Assembly (NCBI GenBank): GCA_903911455.1
Contig: CAIWDQ010000515.1
Span: 1 to 11,752 of the forward strand
Origin: an uncultured bacterium
GTDB taxonomy: Bacteria; Bacteroidota; Bacteroidia; Bacteroidales; JACABE01
Length of the DNA stretch: 11,752 bases
Reading direction: 5' to 3'
The notes under the pieces were generated by a model that did not search any database, had not been told where the DNA came from, and saw nothing but the letters and a program-made list of their open reading frames with translations. Of this stretch, positions 6,216 to 11,752 are shown in pieces. Each line of letters opens with the position of its first letter. Positions within the stretch are counted from its first letter, which is position 1. A program made the translations under genes and the position numbers.

Positions 6216-6394
6216 CATAATGTTAAAGCATCCGTTATTCTTGATCTTTGAATAGCATCCTATTAGAAAAGTCTTATTAAATTAAGCTTTTAAGGATGAC
6301 AGTAATATGGAAAACAGCTAAAACATTATATCTTTACCCGGAACTCTGACTAATTATTTTTAAACAACATTTACTAATGCTTTATTAAAACGTT
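6216..6394 (+). other. Long 5' leader of the serine hydrolase gene with two tiny ORFs
   Basis: About 180 nt separate the predicted start from the coding region. Two complete small reading frames lie in it: 6220-6255 (MLKHPLFLIFE, 11 codons plus stop) and 6296-6349 (MTVIWKTAKTLYLYPEL, 17 codons plus stop). The second ATG is directly preceded by TTTTAAGG, too close for a normal Shine-Dalgarno site. Either could be a leader peptide or chance. No strong hairpin or known riboswitch core is recognisable. Confidence 0.3.
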
Positions 6395-7423
6395 ATGATT
6401 ATTATACCAAAAAAGATTAATATTAAATTTACATTTCTATTTATGATTTTGGGAGGAGTTGTTGCCTATATAACTCTCCAGAGTATGGGCATAAGAGTTA
6501 AGAACATTAATGTTACACAACAGAATAACATGTATTCTGACGCAGATAATGGGACTAATTATAACATTGTGCGCTTGGGAGGATATCATTATATAAAACC
6601 TATTCTTTATGCTGAAGAAAAAAATGAATCTCAGCAATATTCTAATTTAAAGACTGACATTAATAGTCTAATTGAGAAATTTAAAGCAGATGGGATTTTA
6701 AATTCGGCATCTGTTTATGTTAGGAATTTTAAATATGGCGATTGGATAGAACTTAATCCTCAGGAGGCTTTCCAACCCGGCTCACTTTTAAAGGTACCTA
6801 TCCTATTTACTTATTTGAAGATGAATGAAAATAAGCCTGGATTGTTAAATAGTAGCATTATTTGTGATAGAATCGAGAAGAATCTTCCTAACCAGAACAT
6901 AACTACTAAAACAATTAAGGTAGGGCAGAAATATTCAGTCAAAGAGCTGCTACATTATATGATAGCTAATTCAGATAACAATGCAACTTTCCTACTTGGC
7001 GAATATATGGATATGCAAGTTTATAATAGGGTGTTTACCGACCTGGGATTGAGTATAGAACATATGGATAATCGTGAACTTTTCCATATAACAGCCCGTC
7101 AATATTCAGTATTTTTTAAGGTATTGTTTAATGCTACTTATCTTGATAATAAAGATTCGGAATTTGCAGCTTCACTATTAGCACAATGTGATTTTAAGGA
7201 TGGTATATTAAAAGAAATGCCTAAGAATGTTATTGTAGCTCATAAATTTGGGGAAGCAGGTACTGATGATATGCATGAATTGTCGGAATCAGGTATCGTT
7301 TTTCTGGATGATAATCCATATATCATTACTATAATGACTAAAGGCCCTCAACTTAAGAAACTTTCTAACGTAATAAGCGAGATATCCAGGCTAGTATACG
7401 ACAAAATGACGACTAATAAATAA
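6395..7423 (+). CDS. Membrane-anchored serine hydrolase, class A beta-lactamase-like fold
   Basis: This 342-aa protein has a short basic N terminus and one membrane segment (about 12-29), so the rest is expected in the periplasm. The catalytic domain (about 85-335) carries the penicillin-recognising triad: SLLK (S130 nucleophile, K133) in FQPGSLLKVPI, SDN (193-195) in IANSDNNAT, and KFG (284-286) in AHKFGEAG in place of KTG. The order and roughly 63-residue spacing of the first two fit the Beta-lactamase2/class A family. The interval from SDN to KxG is 91 residues, against about 104 in TEM-type enzymes, and the ExxLN Omega-loop motif with the deacylating glutamate is not recognisable. That favours a cell-wall peptidase or a non-hydrolytic relative over a true beta-lactamase. 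The ~55-residue region between membrane and domain (30-85) is polar and unassigned. It stands alone, convergent with pheS. Confidence 0.85.
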   Translation: MIIIPKKINIKFTFLFMILGGVVAYITLQSMGIRVKNINVTQQNNMYSDADNGTNYNIVRLGGYHYIKPILYAEEKNESQQYSNLKTDINSLIEKFKADGILNSASVYVRNFKYGDWIELNPQEAFQPGSLLKVPILFTYLKMNENKPGLLNSSIICDRIEKNLPNQNITTKTIKVGQKYSVKELLHYMIANSDNNATFLLGEYMDMQVYNRVFTDLGLSIEHMDNRELFHITARQYSVFFKVLFNATYLDNKDSEFAASLLAQCDFKDGILKEMPKNVIVAHKFGEAGTDDMHELSESGIVFLDDNPYIITIMTKGPQLKKLSNVISEISRLVYDKMTTNK

Positions 7424-7534
7424 GATATTCTTATTTACTTCGGTATAAAGATTTAGAATAATACGGGATAAAGAAAATAACTGAATGATGAAAACAATTC
7501 TTGATCCTTTAATAAAAGGTAGGGGAGAGGTCAT

Positions 7535-8563
7535 TTAATACGCCCCTTCAAACTGCTTGAGGAATCTCAGATCATTTTCAAAATATAATCTTAAATCTTT
7601 AATACCATATCTAAGCATTGTAATACGTTCTATACCCATTCCAAATGCAAAACCAGTATATTCGGTAGCATCAATACCACAATTGGTAAGTACATTAGGA
7701 TCTACCATACCACATCCTAATATCTCTACCCAACCGGTATACTTACAAATATTACATCCTTTGCCACCACATATACTACAAGAGATATCCATCTCAGCAG
7801 AAGGCTCTGTAAATGGGAAGTAAGAAGGCCGCAAACGGATCTGTGTGCTTTCACCAAACATCTCTTTAGCAAAATATAAAAGAGTTTGCTTTAAGTCAGC
7901 AAACGAAACATTCTTATCAATATATAATCCTTCCACCTGATGGAAGATACAATGTGCTCTTGCAGATATAGCTTCATTACGGAAAACTCTGCCGGGAAAA
8001 ATAGCACGAATTGGAGGTTTGCTCCTTTCCATCACTCTTACCTGCACAGATGATGTATGTGTACGAAGGGCAATATCCCCCTGCTCTTTATTCTTCTCAA
8101 TAAAGAAAGTATCCTGCATATCCCTTGCCGGATGTTCTGGAGGAAAGTTGAGTGCAGTAAAGTTGTGCCAGTCATCTTCTATTTCTGGGCCTTCGTTTAC
8201 GATGTATCCAATTCGGGAGAATATACTTATAATCTCGTTGCGTACAATTGAAAGCGGATGACGAGACCCTAGTTCATTAAATTCAGCAGGTAAAGTAAGA
8301 TCAGTATCAGCATTGGTATCTTCTGATTCATCAAATTTAGATTTGTGTTCATCTATCTTTTGCTGAACTTTCTGTTTTAAATCATTAAGCTTAACCCCCA
8401 TTTCCTTACGGATCTCGGGAACTACAGTCTTAAAATCTGCAAACAGATCCTGAATAATTCCTTTTTTACCTAGATACTTTATACGAAATTGTTCCAAATG
8501 TTCCTTCTGTTCCGGAATAAATGAATCAATTTCGTGCATTAGTTGTGAGATTTTTTCTTTCAA
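7535..8563 (-). CDS. pheS: Phenylalanyl-tRNA synthetase alpha subunit (TTG start)
   Basis: PheS is the catalytic subunit of the alpha2-beta2 enzyme that charges tRNA-Phe. The 342-aa length is normal. An N-terminal coiled-coil arm (1-80) precedes the class II core: RTHTSSVQVR (167-176), motif 2 around GRVFRNEAISARAHCIFHQVEGL (191-213), FPFTEPSAEMD (249-259) and motif 3 GFAFGMGIERITMLRYGI (304-321). C262, C265, C270 and C273 form a zinc-ribbon-like CxxC-x4-CxxC insert seen in many bacterial PheS. The start is TTG at 8563-8561, with an in-frame stop shortly upstream; the next ATG (M9, 8539-8537) would remove the start of the arm, which the family normally has. pheT is not adjacent, as is common in Bacteroidetes. 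It is divergent from korA. Confidence 0.95.
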   Translation of the reverse strand: MKEKISQLMHEIDSFIPEQKEHLEQFRIKYLGKKGIIQDLFADFKTVVPEIRKEMGVKLNDLKQKVQQKIDEHKSKFDESEDTNADTDLTLPAEFNELGSRHPLSIVRNEIISIFSRIGYIVNEGPEIEDDWHNFTALNFPPEHPARDMQDTFFIEKNKEQGDIALRTHTSSVQVRVMERSKPPIRAIFPGRVFRNEAISARAHCIFHQVEGLYIDKNVSFADLKQTLLYFAKEMFGESTQIRLRPSYFPFTEPSAEMDISCSICGGKGCNICKYTGWVEILGCGMVDPNVLTNCGIDATEYTGFAFGMGIERITMLRYGIKDLRLYFENDLRFLKQFEGAY

Positions 8564-8588
8564 TTTGATAATTATTTAAAATATTGTG

Positions 8589-8596
8589 CAAAAATA
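8589..8596 (-). promoter_or_regulatory. -7 promoter element for pheS
   Basis: The minus strand reads TATTTTTG followed by C, matching TAnnTTTGC. Transcription would start near 8583, about 20 nt ahead of the TTG start codon; that short leader supports the TTG. No terminator-antiterminator, T-box or leader peptide is visible, so no attenuation by Phe supply is suggested. Confidence 0.55.
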
Positions 8597-8681
8597 CTAA
8601 ATTATCTCTTTTTATTAACTGTAATATCAGTTAAATTTATAGAAAAATAAATAATCATTAAAAAAAAGTAAATAAATGTCA

Positions 8682-8709
8682 TTGCTAAAAGATAAAACTT
8701 GTAACTTTG
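8682..8709 (+). promoter_or_regulatory. Promoter of korAB
   Basis: A -33 TTG (8682-8684) and a -7 TAACTTTG (8702-8709, followed by C) are spaced 17 nt apart, a near-consensus Bacteroidetes promoter. Transcription should start near 8715, leaving a leader of about 25 nt. The rest of the 176-bp divergent gap is AT-rich and shows nothing else. Confidence 0.68.
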
Positions 8710-8739
8710 CAGCGAATTTATCATTAAAAAATCAAAACA

Positions 8740-10593
8740 ATGGCTGATAAAAAGAAGAAGGAAATAATAGAACGAGAAGACGTTGTTGTAAAGTTCGTTG
8801 GCGATTCCGGCGACGGTATGCAACTATCAGGTACTTTATTTTCAGATAGCGCTGCTTTAGCAGGGAATGATTTGGCAACCTTTCCGGATTATCCGGCTGA
8901 GATCAGAGCTCCTCATAATACTATTGCAGGGGTATCCGGTTTTCAGGTTCACATAGGTTCAAGTAAAGTTCATACGACAGGTGATCAATGTGATGTGCTT
9001 GTTGCAATGAATCCTGCTTCCTTAAAGTCGAATCTTAAATGGGCTAAGATTGGAGCTACACTTATCGTGGATGCAGATTCATTCGACGACAAAGCAATTG
9101 AAAAAGCTGGATACAAAACAAATCCTTTGGATGATGGAAGTCTGGAGAAATTTAATGTTATCAAAGCACCTATTTCTTCGATGACTAAAGAAAGTATTGT
9201 TGAACTATCATCAGATAATAAAGTTGCTGAAAAAAGCAGAAATATGTTTGCGTTAGGGATCATATACTATATCTTTAACAGAGATTTTGATACTACATTT
9301 AAATTTCTTGATACTAAATTTAAAAAGAAACCTGGTGTTGCCGAGATAAATAAAACAGTTATCAAAGCAGGTTTTAGTTATGCAGATCATGTTGAAGCTT
9401 TAGCTTCTACATATACAATCCCGAGAGCCGCAATGGAAAAAGGGAAGTATCGTAACATTACAGGGAATGTAGCTACTGCATGGGGTTTATTAGCTGCTGC
9501 TGAAAAATCAGGCAGACCTTTGTTCTTAGGATCATATCCTATTACTCCAGCTACTGAAATCTTAATGGAATTATCAAAACATAAATCATTAGGGGCAAAA
9601 GTATTTCAGGCTGAAGATGAAATAGCAGGTATTTGTTCAGCAATCGGAGCTAGTTTTACAGGCTCTTTAGCTTGTACTTCTACTTCTGGTCCTGGTTTGT
9701 CATTGAAAAGCGAAGCTATCGGTTTAGCTGTTATGACAGAATTACCTTTAGTTATTGTTAACGTACAAAGAGGTGGTCCTTCTACTGGTTTGCCAACCAA
9801 ATCAGAACAATCAGACTTATATCAGGCATTATTTGGACGTAATGGTGAAGCTCCTGTAGTAGTTATAGCTGCTTCTTCATCTGCTAACTGTTTCTATTTT
9901 GCTTTTGAAGCTGCTAAAATAGCTTTAGAACACATGACTCCTGTAATTCTTTTAACTGATGGATATCTTGGTAACGGTTCACAGTTATTCAGAATTCCAA
10001 AGATGAAAGACATGCCAAAGATTACTCCACCATTAGCTGAAGCTAATGATCCAACATATAAACCATACTTAAGAGATCCTGAAACTTTTGTAAGGAAATG
10101 GGCTCTTCCGGGTACTGATGGCTTGCGTCATAGAATTGGGGGATTGGAAAAGGAAAATATCATTGGAACTGTTTCTACTGATCCTTTGAACCATCAATTA
10201 ATGGTTGATTTCAGAGAAAAGAAAGTACAGAAAGTTGCTGACTTTATTCCTGAACAAGCTATTACCGGTGAAGACAATGGTGATCTATTAGTAGTGAGCT
10301 GGGGTGGTACTGAAGGTGCTGTTGTGTCTGCTGTTGAAGCATTACAAAAAGAAGGTAAGAAAGTAAGTCATGCTCATTTTAGCTATATAATGCCTTTACC
10401 AAGGAATACTTCTGAGGTATTAAAAGGTTATAAGAATATATTAGTTTGTGAATTAAATTCAGGTCAGTTTGTAAATTACTTACGTATGACACATCCTGAT
10501 CATAATTACAAACAATTCAACAAAGTTCAGGGATTACCATTTGTTGTAAGTGAGTTAATAGTTAAGTTTAACGAAATTTTAGAGGAGAAATAA
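8740..10593 (+). CDS. korA: 2-oxoglutarate:ferredoxin oxidoreductase, alpha subunit (gamma-alpha fusion)
   Basis: KorA with KorB oxidatively decarboxylates 2-oxoglutarate with CoA to succinyl-CoA and CO2, passing electrons to ferredoxin; it can run reductively in anaerobes. The 617-aa product is the fused form. An N-terminal gamma domain (about 14-220) has GDSGDGMQLSG (21-31) and FPDYPAEIRAP (48-58). The alpha domain (from about 240) has GNVATAWG, SYPITPATE (265-273), the QAEDEIA segment (290-296) and QRGGPSTGLPTKSEQSDL (343-360). The last element, with TKxEQSDL, is typical of 2-oxoglutarate enzymes rather than pyruvate ones; substrate assignment rests on this and is probable, not proven. A C-terminal transketolase-like domain (about 480-617) completes it. 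korB follows after 3 nt. Lysine-rich MADKKKKE is a cytoplasmic N terminus. Confidence 0.93.
   Translation: MADKKKKEIIEREDVVVKFVGDSGDGMQLSGTLFSDSAALAGNDLATFPDYPAEIRAPHNTIAGVSGFQVHIGSSKVHTTGDQCDVLVAMNPASLKSNLKWAKIGATLIVDADSFDDKAIEKAGYKTNPLDDGSLEKFNVIKAPISSMTKESIVELSSDNKVAEKSRNMFALGIIYYIFNRDFDTTFKFLDTKFKKKPGVAEINKTVIKAGFSYADHVEALASTYTIPRAAMEKGKYRNITGNVATAWGLLAAAEKSGRPLFLGSYPITPATEILMELSKHKSLGAKVFQAEDEIAGICSAIGASFTGSLACTSTSGPGLSLKSEAIGLAVMTELPLVIVNVQRGGPSTGLPTKSEQSDLYQALFGRNGEAPVVVIAASSSANCFYFAFEAAKIALEHMTPVILLTDGYLGNGSQLFRIPKMKDMPKITPPLAEANDPTYKPYLRDPETFVRKWALPGTDGLRHRIGGLEKENIIGTVSTDPLNHQLMVDFREKKVQKVADFIPEQAITGEDNGDLLVVSWGGTEGAVVSAVEALQKEGKKVSHAHFSYIMPLPRNTSEVLKGYKNILVCELNSGQFVNYLRMTHPDHNYKQFNKVQGLPFVVSELIVKFNEILEEK
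10582..10587 (+). promoter_or_regulatory. Shine-Dalgarno sequence of korB
   Basis: GAGGAG lies inside the last codons of korA, 9 nt before the korB ATG at 10597. It is the only good Shine-Dalgarno match before a gene start in this window, and fixes that start. It suggests translational coupling that keeps the two subunits in balance. Confidence 0.6.
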
Positions 10594-10596
10594 TCA

Positions 10597-11631
10597 ATGG
10601 AAAACTATACAGTAGAAAGATCAAACGTTGAGTTGACAAAAGACGATTTTGTTAGCGATCAAATGGTGAAATGGTGCCCTGGTTGTGGTGCTCATGCAAT
10701 ATTATCTTCAGTTGCCAATGTTTTTCCTAAGATTGGTTACCGTAAAGAAAACTTCTGCATGGTTTCGGGTATCGGTTGTTCGTCAAGATTCCCATATTAT
10801 GTAAATACTTATGGATTTCATAGTATTCATGGTAGAGCTGCAGCTATATCTTCGGGTGTTAAGATATCTAATCCGCATTTAAGTGTATGGATGGCTACAG
10901 GTGATGGTGATTCAATGGCTATCGGGGGTAATCATTTTATTCATATCATTAGAAGAAATATTGATATCAATATTATATTGTTCAACAACCAGATTTATGG
11001 TTTAACAAAAGGACAATATTCACCAACTACTCCAATGGGAAGTGTTACCAAGACTTCTCCGCAAGGAACTATTGAACATCCTTTTAATCCTGGTGAATTA
11101 ATTTTAGGAGCACAAGGAACATTCTTTGCAAGAGCAGTTGATACTAATGTAAGAATGATGACAGAAGTTATGTTTGAAGCTGCCCGTCATGATGGTACTT
11201 CTGTAATTGAGATATTACAGAACTGTGTTATCTTTGCTGATAAAACACATGCTCAGATAACTTCTAAAGATCTTCGCGACGATCATCAGATTCATTTAAA
11301 AAATGGTGAACCTATGTTATTTGGCACTGGCAAAACTAAAGGTATTCGCCTTAACGGAACAAGATTAGAAGTAGTTGAGATAGGAAAAGATGGTATTACC
11401 GAAGATGATATCTTAGTTCATGATCAATATGAAATGGATCCTGGTGTACATTTAATGTTAGCTAAGATGGCTCCACCTCATTTGCCAATGGCTTTTGGAG
11501 TTATTCGTTCGGCAATGTATCCTACTTACGACGATTTAGTGGAAGAACAAATTAAATACGCTAAGGAAACTTCTAAAATAAAAAACATGGATGACTTGCT
11601 TAATAGCGGTGATACATGGGTGATTGAATAA
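10597..11631 (+). CDS. korB: 2-oxoglutarate:ferredoxin oxidoreductase, beta (thiamine diphosphate) subunit
   Basis: KorB holds the thiamine diphosphate and the single 4Fe-4S cluster of the KorAB complex. The 344-aa length is usual for this two-subunit type. WCPGCGAHA (26-34) supplies C27 and C30; C61 in SGIGCSSR is the third ligand; C210 in ILQNCVIF is the likely fourth. Spacing (3, 31 and 149 residues) closely follows the archaeal two-subunit oxidoreductase arrangement. The thiamine-diphosphate motif runs from GDGDSMAIGGNH (102-113) to LFNNQIYGLTKGQYSPTT (128-145). There is no built-in ferredoxin-like domain, so electrons pass straight from its one cluster to external ferredoxin. The substrate follows that of KorA. 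It is the last gene of the operon. Downstream, 11644-11668 has a weak CTATG/CATAG hairpin; a T8 run follows at 11681-11688, but belongs to the next promoter's spacer. Confidence 0.94.
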   Translation: MENYTVERSNVELTKDDFVSDQMVKWCPGCGAHAILSSVANVFPKIGYRKENFCMVSGIGCSSRFPYYVNTYGFHSIHGRAAAISSGVKISNPHLSVWMATGDGDSMAIGGNHFIHIIRRNIDINIILFNNQIYGLTKGQYSPTTPMGSVTKTSPQGTIEHPFNPGELILGAQGTFFARAVDTNVRMMTEVMFEAARHDGTSVIEILQNCVIFADKTHAQITSKDLRDDHQIHLKNGEPMLFGTGKTKGIRLNGTRLEVVEIGKDGITEDDILVHDQYEMDPGVHLMLAKMAPPHLPMAFGVIRSAMYPTYDDLVEEQIKYAKETSKIKNMDDLLNSGDTWVIE

Positions 11632-11668
11632 GGGAAGTGCCTTCTATGTTGCAAAACAAGTTTCATAG

Positions 11669-11697
11669 TTGACATTTAACTTTTTTTTATAATTTTG
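11669..11697 (+). promoter_or_regulatory. Strong promoter reading off the right edge
   Basis: TTGACA at 11669-11674 and TAATTTTG at 11690-11697 give a TTG-N18-TAnnTTTG arrangement, the best promoter in the window; the T8 run between the boxes adds to it. Predicted start is near 11703. It drives something beyond the window end, through the structured segment described separately. Confidence 0.72.
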
Positions 11698-11702
11698 TGT
11701 CA

Positions 11703-11752
11703 TAAGTCTGAAGAGGAAGTGAGCTCTGCTGGAGAGCAACTCACCAGCAATA
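11703..11752 (+). ncRNA. Candidate structured RNA or leader, truncated by window end
   Basis: No ATG occurs between the promoter and the window end, and the stretch is noticeably richer in G and C than nearby intergenic DNA. GTGAG (11719-11723) pairs with CTCAC (11740-11744), and inside it CTCT (11724-11727) pairs with AGAG (11733-11736) around the loop GCTGG. That loop can also pair with CCAGC (11744-11748) just downstream, giving an H-type pseudoknot that shares one base, or a competing hairpin (TGCTGG 11727-11732 with CCAGCA 11744-11749). It matches no riboswitch, tmRNA, RNase P or SRP RNA core I know. It may be a cis-regulatory leader or the 5' end of a small RNA. Confidence 0.45.

Noticed and set aside
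6395..7423. A true resistance beta-lactamase
   Set aside because: It lacks the ExxLN motif, has a membrane anchor instead of a cleavable signal peptide, and has no mobile context.
7504..7534. Possible terminator between the serine hydrolase and pheS (CCTTT 7506-7510, AAAGG 7515-7519)
   Set aside because: The stem is only 5 bp and no T-run follows on either strand. The adjacent AGGGGAGAGG only loosely recalls interspersed repeats.
8602..8823. Minus-strand 73-codon frame over the korA start
   Set aside because: It covers the korAB promoter and the conserved gamma-domain start; its hydrophobic content follows from antisense AT-rich DNA.
11703..11752. Hammerhead ribozyme or RNase P RNA start (CTGAAGAG and GAGGAAGTG)
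   Set aside because: The hammerhead core needs a following GAAA after its second stem, which is not seen, and RNase P RNA would read GAGGAAAGTCCGG rather than GAGGAAGTGAG.

Overview
This window looks like an ordinary chromosomal segment from a Bacteroidetes (Bacteroidota) bacterium, probably class Bacteroidia. Four things point there: strong AT bias; a TAnnTTTG -7 promoter element, typical of this phylum's primary sigma factor, upstream of every inferred transcription unit; almost no Shine-Dalgarno sequences; and a gene set (fused-alpha KorAB, DDxxD polyprenyl synthase, PheS with a four-cysteine insert) characteristic of the phylum. I see no insertion sequence, integrase, phage gene, CRISPR array or tRNA.

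Left part, minus strand (1-1806): a four-gene envelope operon. In transcription order it encodes a two-domain c-type cytochrome lipoprotein, a single-domain cytochrome c lipoprotein homologous to the second domain of the first, a membrane-anchored OB-fold protein (tRNA_anti-like type), and a secreted YceI-like protein that runs off the left edge. Heme-binding sites are CX4CH in two domains and CX2CH in one. The promoter lies at 1894-1901, with a perfect 19-bp palindrome at 1938-1956 behind it. I know no established name for this operon; it is the least explained system in the window.

Centre: a divergent plus-strand pair, rfbA (dTDP-glucose synthesis for surface polysaccharide) and a short-chain-type polyprenyl diphosphate synthase 3 nt downstream. 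It converges, across a 7-nt-periodic AT-rich element (3986-4046), on a minus-strand ABC-F translation-factor ATPase. A roughly 400-bp gap with two divergent promoters separates this from a plus-strand membrane-anchored serine hydrolase of the class A beta-lactamase/transpeptidase fold.

Right part: pheS (minus, TTG start) is divergent from korA-korB (plus), which encode the two-subunit 2-oxoglutarate:ferredoxin oxidoreductase linking the TCA cycle to ferredoxin. Beyond korB a very good promoter (11669-11697) starts a transcript whose first ~50 nt contain no ATG and can fold into an H-type pseudoknot or two mutually exclusive hairpins. It is a truncated candidate structured RNA leader.

Most genes are housekeeping: translation (pheS, ABC-F), central carbon metabolism (korAB), isoprenoid and envelope synthesis (rfbA, prenyl synthase). 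The parts worth a second look are the cytochrome/OB-fold/YceI operon with its palindrome, and the structured RNA start at the right edge.
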